The translations under genes and the position numbers were made by a program. Source: Blastocatellia bacterium UBA7656 (GTDB lineage Bacteria > Acidobacteriota > Blastocatellia > UBA7656). From it: DNA of 31,179 nt. The stretch is from NCBI GenBank assembly GCA_002483445.1, contig DLHY01000012.1, positions 1-31,179 on the forward strand. Direction: 5' to 3'. Below, one piece after another: positions 14,495-22,068 of the stretch (positions are counted from its first letter, which is position 1; the number at the start of each line of letters is the position of its first letter). A model generated the notes under the pieces. The model saw only the letters and a program-made list of their open reading frames with translations. It was not told the DNA's origin and searched no databases.

Positions 14495-17236
14495 TCATTC
14501 CTTCCGCGCTTCTTCCTTCTCGCCTTCAAGCGCCTCGCGGACGCGGGCGAATTCTTCTTCGAGCAGATCAACCAGCGCCACAGCGCGATCCGATATGCCA
14601 GCGCGGCCAAGTTCTTCAATGGTCTCGCAGATCGATGCCATGCGTTTGGCTCCGAGATAGCCGCAACTCCCCTTGAGCGCGTGCGCAGTTTGCCCAAGAG
14701 TTTTTCCATCCATCGCCGCGCGCATACCTGCCAGCCGTTCGCTTGTGTCCTTGATGAAAAGGTCTATCAGTTTGATTATGGCTTCTCGACCGCTGCCGCC
14801 AGCCAGCTTGCGGAGTCCCTCGCGCAAATCCGATTGAAGCGGATCAGAGTGATCCTTTGGCTTATCATTTGACGAATTCATATTTTTCGGAGCCGCCCAT
14901 CGACTGAGAACGGCGGCCAGTTCCTCCTGATCAAGAGGTTTGGTTAAATAATCATCCATTCCCGCGGCAAGGCATTTTTCTCTCTCGCCTTCAAGAGCGT
15001 TCGCCGTCATGGCTATGATGGCCGCGCGTCGAGGCTCGCCTTCGTGAAGGCGCATCTCTTTTGTCGCCTCATAGCCGTCCATCTCCGGCATCTGACAATC
15101 CATCAGCACGATATCGTATTCAGTTTTTTCAAACGCTCTGATCGCCTCGCGCCCGTCGCCTGCGATGTCGACCCGGTAGCCCAGCCTTTGAAGCTGCAAC
15201 GAGGCCACCTCCTGATTGACCGGATTATCCTCGGCCAGCAGCACGCGAATCTTACCGTGATTTTCGCTCACGAGCGAAGACGGGCGCGGAGCCGTCGCAG
15301 AATTTTTGCGCTCAATCTCACCTGGCGGCGGGCCTGCATTGTCGTTCAATACTGCGGTCAGACATTCGATGAGCCGCGCGAGGCGCACAGGCTTTGTGAG
15401 ATGTGCATCGATGCTTGCCTCCGCCTCGTCGCGCCTGCCGAACGGTTTCATCATCACCACCTTGATCCCCGCCGCCATAGAATCAGATTTGATCGCGCGA
15501 GCGAGCGTCGCCCCGTCCATTCGATGCGTGCGAACGTTGATGAACGCTATGTCGTAAGGGTCTCCGTCCGCGGCCTCGCGGCGCAGGGTCGCCAGCGCGC
15601 CCGCGCCGCTTGCGCAATGATCGCTTCGCATCCCAAGACTGACCAGATAATGCTGCATGACTTTTCTGCTCATCGCGTTCGCATCGACTATGAGCGCGCG
15701 AATGCGAGGAAGGTTCGTCTCCTGCATTTCGGCGGATTGTTTTTCGAGCGGCAGGCGAAACCAGAACGTCGAGCCTTTGCCCTGTTCGCTGCGCACTCCG
15801 ATTTCACCGCCCATCAGATCGACGAGTTGCTTCGATATGGCCAGCCCCAGACCTGTTCCGCCGAACCTGCGGCTTATGGATTGATCGGCCTGTGAGAAGG
15901 GTTGAAACAGATAGGGAATCGTCTCTGCGGGAATCCCTATGCCCGTGTCGATGGTTTCAAATCGAACGATTATGCGCCCTACGCGCTCGCTTTCGCGGGT
16001 GACGCGGAGAATGATTTCGCCTTCGCGGGTGAACTTGATCGCGTTGCCCAGGAGGTTCACGATTATTTGCCTGATGCGCCCCGCATCTCCACGCACGAGC
16101 GCAGGCGCGCTCTTGTGAATGAATGAAATCATCTCCAGTCCCTTCGCGTGCGCGCGCTCGGCGAGCAGTTCGACCGCATCTTCAACCGTGCGGCGCAGAT
16201 CGAAGTCGAGAGTTTCGATTCGGGTCTTTCCGGCCTCGATCTTCGATAGGTCGAGAAGGTCGTTGATTATATCGAGAAGGGCGGCGGCGCTTGATTGCGC
16301 TGTGCGCGCAAGCCTCTGCTGCTCGTCAGTCAAATCAGCGTCGAGCAGCAGATTTATCATTCCGATCACGCCGTTCATAGGAGTGCGGATTTCGTGGCTC
16401 ATTCTGGCCAGAAAATCCGACTTGGCGCGGCTGGCCGCAAGCGCCGCCTCGCGCGTGTCGATCAACTCGCGCTCAAGCTGTTTTCGCCTCGTTATGTCGC
16501 GAATAATGGCGAGCGCGTCATCCTCGCCGCTCGCCGCGACTCGAATCTCATAATCTTTCAAAAGGCCATCGATGTGTATGCTCTCTTCGAAGATATGCGT
16601 CGAGCCGTCGCTGATGGCCTGCGATGCCGATTCGCAAAGGCGGTCTGCCAACGCTTGCGGCAAAACGTCCTGCACCCGGCTTCCCGCCTTGAGCGCAGGA
16701 GCGAGGTCGAGCGTTTTTTTCGGGCGATAATCCAGTATCAACCCTCGGCCATCGACCTGAAGCATCAGATCAGGGATAGCATTGAGTATGGCCTGATTGC
16801 GCGCCTCGCTTCTTCGGAGCGATTCTTCAGCGCGGGCCAGTCTTTCATAATCGAGGCTCTTGTCTCTGGCCTTCTGCGCAAGGGGCTGCACCTCTCTGTA
16901 GTCGAACCTGAAAGGCTCGATGATGAGAATTTTTCTATCGCCTATCGAAAGAGCCGAGGCTTCGAGTTGAACGTCATCAGCTTCGTTCCAGGGGCCTGAA
17001 CGAAGCCGCCCGCCGCTTGCACGCTGCCAGAAAGATTCAGCGTCGTTCAGGAAATGATCGAGGAAAAAAAATGATCGCAGATTGAGTCCTTCGCTTAGGG
17101 AATCAGATTGAGGAAAAAGCCTTGTGAACCAGCGGGGCGCGCTCGATATGAGTTTGAACGAGCCGTCTTCCGCGCGCTCCATCGCCGCAATGTCGAGCGC
17201 GGCAAGAAAGTCAGAGTTTGTAGCTTCGGTCTTCAT
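14495..17236 (-). CDS. Hybrid sensor histidine kinase (PAS-HisKA-HATPase-REC-REC-Hpt)
   Basis: 913 residues and no membrane helix, so it is cytoplasmic. In order: an N-terminal segment (1-125), a coiled coil to about 145, a PAS-like domain (about 146-250), HisKA with phospho-acceptor His281 in SHEIRTPMNG, an ATP-binding domain with N-box (NLLGNAIKF, Asn398), DTGIGIP (430-436) and GGTGLGLAI (459-467). A first receiver domain (513-630) has Asn567 where the phospho-Asp should be. A second receiver (664-780) is intact (Asp670, Asp713, Lys766). The C-terminal Hpt domain carries His852 in AHALKGSCG. This is a BarA-like phosphorelay. Its ATG overlaps the GTPase stop by one base (TAATG), so it is the last gene of the GTPase operon. 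The cognate output regulator is not certain; the receiver proteins upstream are candidates. Confidence 0.93.
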   Translation of the reverse strand: MKTEATNSDFLAALDIAAMERAEDGSFKLISSAPRWFTRLFPQSDSLSEGLNLRSFFFLDHFLNDAESFWQRASGGRLRSGPWNEADDVQLEASALSIGDRKILIIEPFRFDYREVQPLAQKARDKSLDYERLARAEESLRRSEARNQAILNAIPDLMLQVDGRGLILDYRPKKTLDLAPALKAGSRVQDVLPQALADRLCESASQAISDGSTHIFEESIHIDGLLKDYEIRVAASGEDDALAIIRDITRRKQLERELIDTREAALAASRAKSDFLARMSHEIRTPMNGVIGMINLLLDADLTDEQQRLARTAQSSAAALLDIINDLLDLSKIEAGKTRIETLDFDLRRTVEDAVELLAERAHAKGLEMISFIHKSAPALVRGDAGRIRQIIVNLLGNAIKFTREGEIILRVTRESERVGRIIVRFETIDTGIGIPAETIPYLFQPFSQADQSISRRFGGTGLGLAISKQLVDLMGGEIGVRSEQGKGSTFWFRLPLEKQSAEMQETNLPRIRALIVDANAMSRKVMQHYLVSLGMRSDHCASGAGALATLRREAADGDPYDIAFINVRTHRMDGATLARAIKSDSMAAGIKVVMMKPFGRRDEAEASIDAHLTKPVRLARLIECLTAVLNDNAGPPPGEIERKNSATAPRPSSLVSENHGKIRVLLAEDNPVNQEVASLQLQRLGYRVDIAGDGREAIRAFEKTEYDIVLMDCQMPEMDGYEATKEMRLHEGEPRRAAIIAMTANALEGEREKCLAAGMDDYLTKPLDQEELAAVLSRWAAPKNMNSSNDKPKDHSDPLQSDLREGLRKLAGGSGREAIIKLIDLFIKDTSERLAGMRAAMDGKTLGQTAHALKGSCGYLGAKRMASICETIEELGRAGISDRAVALVDLLEEEFARVREALEGEKEEARKE

Positions 17237-17733
17237 TACAGATCAATGATTCGCTCGCCGAGCGCGAGGAATGCTTCTTCGACGCTGGCTCCGGTTTTCG
17301 CGCTGGTTCTGAAAATCGCCCATCCCCGCTCTGAGAGCGATTCGATTTTTCGCTCGTCCGTCTCCCACTCCTCCGCGAGGTCGGCTTTATTGATGAGGAG
17401 CGCGAAAGGCAGCTTGCCTGTTTCAGCTTCAACTCTTCGTTGGAGATCTATGGCCGTATCGAGAGTGCCGCCGCGCGTGCCGTCGGCTACGAGCAGATAG
17501 GCGGAAGACCCGCGGACGTATGACATCCTCACCTGCATGAACTCATCTTCACCGGCCAGATCCCAAAGTATCAGGTTTATCTCCTGCCCGCGCGCAGTGA
17601 CGGTCTTCTTATCGATCTTCACACCCACCGTCGTGAGATATTTTTCAGAGAAGATGCTTTTGACGAAGCGCGAGACAAGACTCGTCTTGCCGACAGCGAA
17701 CGCGCCTATCATGCATACTTTCTTTTGAATCAT
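17236..17733 (-). CDS. Ras/Rab-like small GTPase
   Basis: 165 residues, a single small G domain. P-loop GAFAVGKTS (10-18), switch I threonines 34/35 (YLTTVGVKI), G3 WDLAGEDEF (57-65), G4 NKAD (115-118) and G5 TSAKTG (143-148) are all present, so it should bind GTP and Mg2+. Two positions differ from Ras: the residue equivalent to Gly12 is Phe, and the catalytic Gln of DTAGQE is Glu62. Both changes may slow hydrolysis or demand a special activating protein. It is more Rab-like than MglA-like in length and motifs. It starts three bases after the OmpA gene and overlaps the histidine kinase start, so the three proteins are very probably made together. Confidence 0.92.
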   Translation of the reverse strand: MIQKKVCMIGAFAVGKTSLVSRFVKSIFSEKYLTTVGVKIDKKTVTARGQEINLILWDLAGEDEFMQVRMSYVRGSSAYLLVADGTRGGTLDTAIDLQRRVEAETGKLPFALLINKADLAEEWETDERKIESLSERGWAIFRTSAKTGASVEEAFLALGERIIDL

Positions 17734-17736
17734 GAC

Positions 17737-19482
17737 TTATCGATTTCTGCTGGCCGCGTCTGAGAGGGTAACAACGAGATTCACCTTGCGATCCTGACTC
17801 GCCCGCGGCAGTGTCGCCACATCCGCCGGGGATGCCGATAGCCCAAGGGGATTGATGCCTCTTGAGATCAGGGCCGAAAAAATATTTTCCGCCCTCTGGC
17901 GGCGCAAGGTGGCATTGATCGCCTCGGTTCCAGTCGGGTCGGTGTAGCCTGATATGCTTATGCGAACTTCGCTGCCGATGGATTGCGCCAGCGCGCGCAG
18001 ACGTTCGATATCGGAGGCAAGCTCGTCGAGTACGGGCGCTTGATCTTCAAGTATTTCCGCGCTGCCCGTTTCGAACTTGATCAATCGATTTTCAACCCGC
18101 TGACGAACGCCTTCGAATTCCTGTCGCGCCGAGTCTGCATCGATCAGACTCCTCGCGTCGAAAGCCGCCACTCCGGGGATGAATGCCGCCAGCTTTTGCG
18201 CCTGCGCAATCCACTCGCGAGAGGCGAATCCTTCAGCGCGAAGAACTCCTTCTTCCGCCTTGAAAGAAACGCTCTGAGGCGGCTCAAGCAGACGGCTCGC
18301 TCTGGCGATGATGAACCGGGGGTCGGCAGCCTGATAATGCTCCCAGCGGCTCACAACGTCTTGTGCCGCGATGCGCGTCGATTTGAGCATCTCCGCCGGA
18401 TCGCGGGCGAGAGGGTCGCGCAGTCCCGTGACATAAAACGTTCCCCATCGGCGATCTTCAGAGACGACGACCAGACCCGGCTCGGCTTTAAGGCTGGCGA
18501 TGTAATCGCTCCATCGCAGACCGCCGCGAACGTAGAAGAAGAGCCACAGTCCCACGGCCAGCAGCACGATGGTCGCGGCCATCCAAAAAGCGGTGGAAGA
18601 CTTCTTCGCCTTCACTTCGACCTGATCCCGAAGGCAGCTTTCGAGATGGGGCCGGGTCGCGGCAAACGGCGCGGAGTCGCCGCTGAAGTTTTCCAACGCT
18701 TCTCTCTGCTCGGCGTGAATCGAGTCGAGCGCGTCCTGCAACGTGTGTCGAAACTCCTGCGGCGCAGTTCCGCGAATGACGGCGGCAAGCACTGCCTGCG
18801 ATCCCCGCTCTATCCAGATTGTGAAATCTCCCACTCGAAAAGATTCAAGCTCGTCGCTTTTTTGCGCGCCGAACGAATCATGCACGAAATCCTGAATCGC
18901 GGTCAGCATCCCAGAAACCAGATCGGAATCGAGCATCCCGGTCGCCCCCCTTGCCTTGTGCTGGAGCATGACGCCAGTCGCTTTGTGAATGAGAAAAACC
19001 TGCTCGACTCTGTAGAGCAGCGTGTGACTGAGGACCACTTCGGCGAAAGACTTGCCTGTGCGAAAGGCTTCCCATCTCCATTTCAATCCCTTGATCGAAA
19101 GGCTGTGTTCGAGAGTCTGATTGATGGATTGAACCATCTCGCTGAAGGCATGTGATATTGCTTTGCGGATGGCAGGCCCCATGACGGGAAATATGGCGTC
19201 TACGAGTCGGTGAGGGTCTTTTTTGACTGAAACCCCAATGGCATTTTCGATGGTGGGCATCAGGGCTGTCGCGAGTCGATCATCTTTTCTGGTTCGAATC
19301 GATACGGCCTCGGGGAGAAGCTCGGCGACGTTTTCCGGGTCGGGGCGCACCTGTTCCACTCTCTCGTGCAGACGGATGATTTCATTCTGCTCAGGCGCGA
19401 GCAGGATGCGGCGAAGCTCGTCCATCTGCTCAAGGGCGCGACTCGGTGAAGAATCGTCCTCGACCTGGGCTGCATCAATCAT
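17737..19482 (-). CDS. Trans-envelope OmpA-family protein with large cytoplasmic N-terminus
   Basis: 581 residues from ATG 19482, chosen because GGAGG lies nine bases before it; the ATG at 19491 follows GGAGG directly and would add three residues. An N-terminal motif LRRILLAPEQ (about 23-32) is followed by a helical region with DAIFPVMGPAIRKAI and by an alpha/beta segment (about 158-240: RVEQVFLIHKATGVMLQH, DLVSGMLTAIQDFVHDSF, FTIWIERGSQAVLAAVIRG) that looks like a roadblock/longin fold, often a partner of small GTPases. One membrane helix lies near 299-318. The periplasmic part contains a BON-like stretch and an OmpA/MotB peptidoglycan-binding domain (about 455-575, GYTDPTGTEAINATLRRQRAENI). 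It overlaps the coiled-coil gene upstream and is three bases from the GTPase gene. It could tether the GTPase machinery to the cell wall. Confidence 0.85.
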   Translation of the reverse strand: MIDAAQVEDDSSPSRALEQMDELRRILLAPEQNEIIRLHERVEQVRPDPENVAELLPEAVSIRTRKDDRLATALMPTIENAIGVSVKKDPHRLVDAIFPVMGPAIRKAISHAFSEMVQSINQTLEHSLSIKGLKWRWEAFRTGKSFAEVVLSHTLLYRVEQVFLIHKATGVMLQHKARGATGMLDSDLVSGMLTAIQDFVHDSFGAQKSDELESFRVGDFTIWIERGSQAVLAAVIRGTAPQEFRHTLQDALDSIHAEQREALENFSGDSAPFAATRPHLESCLRDQVEVKAKKSSTAFWMAATIVLLAVGLWLFFYVRGGLRWSDYIASLKAEPGLVVVSEDRRWGTFYVTGLRDPLARDPAEMLKSTRIAAQDVVSRWEHYQAADPRFIIARASRLLEPPQSVSFKAEEGVLRAEGFASREWIAQAQKLAAFIPGVAAFDARSLIDADSARQEFEGVRQRVENRLIKFETGSAEILEDQAPVLDELASDIERLRALAQSIGSEVRISISGYTDPTGTEAINATLRRQRAENIFSALISRGINPLGLSASPADVATLPRASQDRKVNLVVTLSDAASRNR

Positions 19483-20107
19483 CGCCCTCATCCTCCGGTA
19501 TGGGGATTATGAGATTATTGCTGAGCCTCATGGCCACTTCGTTGAACATCGAGGCCAGCGCGAACCGGTCGACTTTGTCCGCGCGCAGTTCGCGGGCATC
19601 GCGTTCGAGCGAAGCGGAGATTTCTTTGTGCTTTTGCAGTATTTCGTCCATAAGGTTTTTGTACTGCTGAAGCATCTGATCGCGAATATCCCCTGTCTCC
19701 CGGGCCATCTGCTCCTCGATCTGAGAGGCCCGCTTGTCGAAAGCGCGGGCGATTTCGGCCATGGCGTGAGAGAGTTCCTGATCGGCCTTTTCGCGCGATT
19801 CCGATTCTGACCGCAGGCGCGAATTGAGCGAATCGATTTCTTTCTTGATGAACGATTCCAGAGAGTCGAATCGTTTTTTCATCTCGTCTCTCAGGTCGAG
19901 AGATTCCTTCATCAGTCGGTCTTCGAGTCGGGCGAAGCGGCGCTCATAATCGCGGGCCTGCGAGCCGAAGAGTATTTCTCTGACCTTTTCAAGGCTCCCG
20001 CTGGTGGCGAGGTCTTCCCTCGAAGACGCATGGCTTGAAGAGTCCTCCTGTGACGGGCGAGCGGAGACTTCAACGGGAAGATCATGAGGATTGTTTTCAT
20101 CTGACAT
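19475..20107 (-). CDS. Coiled-coil protein of the GTPase/OmpA operon
   Basis: 210 residues, strongly charged. The first 35 are Ser/Asp/Glu-rich and probably disordered. A motif VREILFGSQA (42-51) continues into a long heptad-rich coiled coil (about 52-180), and the C-terminus (183-200, ALASMFNEVAMRLSNNLIIP) is conserved-looking and more hydrophobic. No signal peptide or membrane helix. The VREILFGSQA motif closely matches LRRILLAPEQ near the start of the OmpA protein encoded by the next gene, suggesting that the two bind the same partner. The 3' end overlaps the OmpA gene by several bases. I know of no functional study of this protein; scaffold or GTPase effector are guesses. Confidence 0.75.
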   Translation of the reverse strand: MSDENNPHDLPVEVSARPSQEDSSSHASSREDLATSGSLEKVREILFGSQARDYERRFARLEDRLMKESLDLRDEMKKRFDSLESFIKKEIDSLNSRLRSESESREKADQELSHAMAEIARAFDKRASQIEEQMARETGDIRDQMLQQYKNLMDEILQKHKEISASLERDARELRADKVDRFALASMFNEVAMRLSNNLIIPIPEDEGDD

Positions 20108-20252
20108 GAGAATTTCCCCCTGACTTTGCGATCCGCCGATTCCGAAAAGAGTCGGGCGGGCGCGTTTATGTGCGGATTTTTCAACGTCCTAAAAGGATTG
20201 CGATTTGGACGCCTGTTACTATATCACAAGCTTTTTCGGCGGAGGAAAGAGT

Positions 20253-20326
20253 TTGAGTCGGCGCGGACTTGTCGCGAGGCTTCATCCTCGCCTGCGCCGA
20301 CTCAAGATGTCGCTCAGGTTGAGCGA
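20253..20326 (-). terminator. Double hairpin after receiver gene 1 (possible terminator or attenuator)
   Basis: In the minus direction, four bases after the stop at 20331, comes a 7-bp hairpin (TCGCTCA 20310-20316 with TGAGCGA 20320-20326). It is followed by a 12-bp perfect stem (TTGAGTCGGCGC 20253-20264 with GCGCCGACTCAA 20294-20305) whose loop carries its own 6-bp hairpin (20274-20279 with 20286-20291). There is no clean U-run, so this may be a factor-dependent end, an RNA-stabilising structure or an attenuator before the GTPase operon. The rest of the 20108-20330 gap shows no gene. Confidence 0.5.
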
Positions 20327-20330
20327 TCCT

Positions 20331-20873
20331 TCATTGGTTGGAGTTGCTTTTGCTCATCGAGCGAAGATTGCCGCTGCAATGCGGACATATAGAATATGTG
20401 AAGTCTGAGTCGGGATCGTTATCGAGAGGGAGCCAGAGGTCTTCGCCTATGCGCGTTCTTCGGCACCACGCGCACAAAGGCAAAAGATGATCCTTGCCTG
20501 AGCGCAGAGCCAGAAGAGACTCTACGATTTTCAGGTGCCTTTTCAGTTCTTCGGCATCGAGCGGCTTCGTCAGTAAAACATCGATGCCTGAATCGATCTC
20601 CTGAGCGAGGTCGCTCCTGCCGGTTTGGGAAGTGAGAAGAATGAAATAGCAATGCTCATCAGAGCCGACGGCGCGGATTTTTCGGCAAAGCTCTGTGCCA
20701 TTGATTTCCGGCATCGCCCGCTCGGAAATTACGAGACGAAAGCCGCCCGCGAGATATCGCTCCCAGGCTTCTTTGCCGGTTTCGCAGGCGGTCGCCTCAT
20801 ATCCCCAATCGCTCAACAGGCTCTCCAGATGCAGACGCGAGGGGGCATCGTCTTCGGCTATGAGTACCTTCAT
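20331..20873 (-). CDS. Receiver/zinc-ribbon protein 1 with Glu at the phosphorylation site
   Basis: 180 residues. A CheY-like receiver (1-118) begins MKVLIAEDDA and has the acid pair (Glu7, Asp8, Asp9) and Lys103 of LTKPL, but the phosphorylation site is Glu51 (LVISERAMPEING; codon GAG at 20721-20723) instead of Asp. The C-terminal part carries Cys134/Cys137 (CAWCRRTR) and Cys163/Cys166 (SICPHC), a zinc-ribbon tail known from many receivers and PAS proteins. There is no DNA-binding domain. It is a paralogue of the 22069-22617 gene, which keeps Asp at the same position. Glu often mimics phospho-Asp, so this copy may be permanently active. No obvious ribosome-binding site; it starts 35 bases after the upstream gene. 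Confidence 0.9.
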   Translation of the reverse strand: MKVLIAEDDAPSRLHLESLLSDWGYEATACETGKEAWERYLAGGFRLVISERAMPEINGTELCRKIRAVGSDEHCYFILLTSQTGRSDLAQEIDSGIDVLLTKPLDAEELKRHLKIVESLLALRSGKDHLLPLCAWCRRTRIGEDLWLPLDNDPDSDFTYSICPHCSGNLRSMSKSNSNQ

Positions 20874-20908
20874 TATTTGCTACCCGCTGCGCCTGTCGGG
20901 CGCAGATA

Positions 20909-21289
20909 TCAGGCGATGAATTCCTGTTGAGTTTCGTCGATTACGACGGAGAGCCTTACGATCTTCGACAGCATCAGACTCTTCGTACCTTGTCTGGTTT
21001 CCATGTAAAAAAGGGCGCGCGCTCTTGTCCTGAGCCGTCGCGAGTCGATGGCAAACCCCTCTCTTTCATCGCCAAGCACCCCAGTCAAAAAGGCCAGATA
21101 ACGCTCGTCGCCGAGCGATCCGCCCGAAAGCAGTCCCTTTCCATTCGCGGGATCGATGAGTAAAAAGAGGTATCTGCTGTTGATGGTTTCGATCTGTATG
21201 GTCTGTCCCGGCTCCATCTCTCTGAAGTTCAATTCGGTTATATGATCTTCAAAAATGTAATCGCTGCTGTTCTCAATCGCGCCTACCAT
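20909..21289 (-). CDS. Conserved hypothetical beta-rich protein
   Basis: 126 residues from ATG 21289, which has AGGAG (21294-21298 on the other strand) four bases upstream; an ATG at 21328 would add 13 residues and has a weaker site. The protein has no membrane segment. It alternates short strands with conserved-looking blocks: GQTIQIETINSRYLFLL, GLLSGGSLGD, RARALFYMET and IVRLSVV. The pattern suggests an all-beta domain, and the GGSLGD loop looks like a functional site. I do not recognise a named family. It lies between a membrane zinc-ribbon gene and receiver gene 1 on the same strand with short gaps, so it probably belongs to the same signalling cluster. Confidence 0.65.
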   Translation of the reverse strand: MVGAIENSSDYIFEDHITELNFREMEPGQTIQIETINSRYLFLLIDPANGKGLLSGGSLGDERYLAFLTGVLGDEREGFAIDSRRLRTRARALFYMETRQGTKSLMLSKIVRLSVVIDETQQEFIA

Positions 21290-21362
21290 AAAACTCCTTG
21301 TTTGATTGTGAAATCGGTTTATCTCCATAGCGCCTCTTAAAAATCCGTGAAAAGTTTTATTC

Positions 21363-21671
21363 CTATACGGCGATCTTCGCCGCCATCATTCGAGCGACGA
21401 CTCTCTGCTGCGCGCCGACCTTTGCAGCGCGGGCGATGGCGGAAGCGAGGACGAAGCTGTGACCGCCACACTGCTCGCACTCACCCTTTCGCGTTAAAAA
21501 AGTTTTCTTCGGCAGCCGCTCAACTCCCGCGCAGTCGCCGCAGATTATTTGAACTTTCATCGTAAGCGATTCCTCGCGCGGGGCCAGTCGCATTGAATGC
21601 CTGCGCTGACTCCAAAGTACGACACTCGCCAGAAAAATGGCTGCTGCTGAAATCAAGATGATGCCTGACAT
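21363..21671 (-). CDS. Small membrane-anchored zinc-ribbon protein
   Basis: 102 residues. One N-terminal membrane helix (about 3-20, GIILISAAAIFLASVVLW) is followed by a basic stretch and a zinc-ribbon with Cys44/Cys47 (IICGDCAG) and Cys65/Cys68 (CEQCGGHS). By the positive-inside rule the ribbon is probably cytoplasmic. The C-terminal 25 residues are Ala/Arg-rich. A second possible start is Met38, giving a soluble zinc-ribbon only; it has AGGAA nine bases upstream. The gene lies directly downstream of structured element B, whose terminal hairpin ends 23 bases before the ATG, so its expression may be controlled by that element. Family not recognised. Confidence 0.6.
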   Translation of the reverse strand: MSGIILISAAAIFLASVVLWSQRRHSMRLAPREESLTMKVQIICGDCAGVERLPKKTFLTRKGECEQCGGHSFVLASAIARAAKVGAQQRVVARMMAAKIAV

Positions 21672-21693
21672 AATTATTCCTCTTCAAAATAAG

Positions 21694-21830
21694 GAGGAGC
21701 GTGGTTGTGACGAATCTGCAACCACGCTCCTCGACCGCGCCCTGATTGCCGTCAATTCCCCCGACGGCATCGCAGCGTCCACTCCCCCTGAGGCGCTGCG
21801 AAAGACAGACTTGCTGTCCTGCGGGCGCGG
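21694..21830 (-). ncRNA. Candidate structured RNA element B (paralogue of 22649-22786)
   Basis: Read on the minus strand, an 8-bp closing stem (CCGCGCCC 21823-21830 with GGGCGCGG 21735-21742) surrounds three hairpins: 21802-21808/21814-21820 (contains one pair that is G-U only on the minus strand, favouring that direction), 21771-21777/21794-21800 and 21747-21753/21763-21769. A 14-bp perfect hairpin follows (21694-21707/21719-21732), then CUUAUUUU, as in a terminator. The 3' side of the first hairpin reads CTGTCTTTCGCAGCGC, nearly identical to the other copy. It lies upstream of the membrane zinc-ribbon gene. I could not match it to a known riboswitch class. Confidence 0.5.
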
Positions 21831-21856
21831 CCACTCGTGAATCTTCCAACCTGATT

Positions 21857-21907
21857 TGTCAAATAATGCGCTCTCAACGACTCTCATTAGACTACTTTTC
21901 CGGAAAA
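21857..21907 (-). promoter_or_regulatory. Putative promoter and 12-bp palindrome upstream of element B
   Basis: A consensus -35 TTGACA is found on the minus strand (21857-21862), 27 bases before element B, though no clear -10 follows at 16-18 bases. A perfect palindrome TTTTCCGGAAAA (21896-21907) lies 34 bases upstream of it, at a plausible activator position. Confidence 0.35.
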
Positions 21908-21922
21908 CGCGCATCGCACGAC

Positions 21923-21965
21923 GCGCCCATTTTTACTGGCGCAGCGCGCCTATTTTTATTGCCGC
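21923..21965. repeat. Tandem 20-bp direct repeats, 23-bp spacing
   Basis: Two copies of a 20-mer (21923-21942 and 21946-21965) match at 17 of 20 positions; the shared core is GCGCCyATTTTTAyTG. The 23-base period places both copies on nearly the same face of the helix (about two turns), as expected for tandem activator or response-regulator sites. They lie in the 397-base gap between receiver gene 2 and the zinc-ribbon gene, upstream of the palindrome and element B. Confidence 0.5.
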
Positions 21966-22035
21966 TGCTATGACTAATCCGGCGGGTCTGAGTAGCACTT
22001 TTGGGGGATGGAAAAGGCGAATATGAGGCGTAAGG

Positions 22036-22050
22036 CTGATTTACAATCAG
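22036..22050 (-). terminator. Short hairpin after receiver gene 2
   Basis: CTGATT-TAC-AATCAG (22036-22050) is a 6-bp hairpin 19 bases downstream of the receiver gene 2 stop in the minus direction. It lacks a U-run, so termination here is uncertain. Confidence 0.25.
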
Positions 22051-22068
22051 GGGTTTTGAGGGGTGGAG

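Noticed and set aside
17983..19155. Plus-strand reading frame of 390 codons opposite the OmpA gene
   Set aside because: The opposite strand encodes a protein with OmpA and membrane features; the plus-strand frame is Arg-rich and has no recognisable domain, as expected of an antisense shadow.
20253..20305. Third copy of the paired RNA element
   Set aside because: It is also a long hairpin in the same cluster, but it lacks the conserved CTGTCTTTC segment, the closing stem and the CGTGGTTG core.
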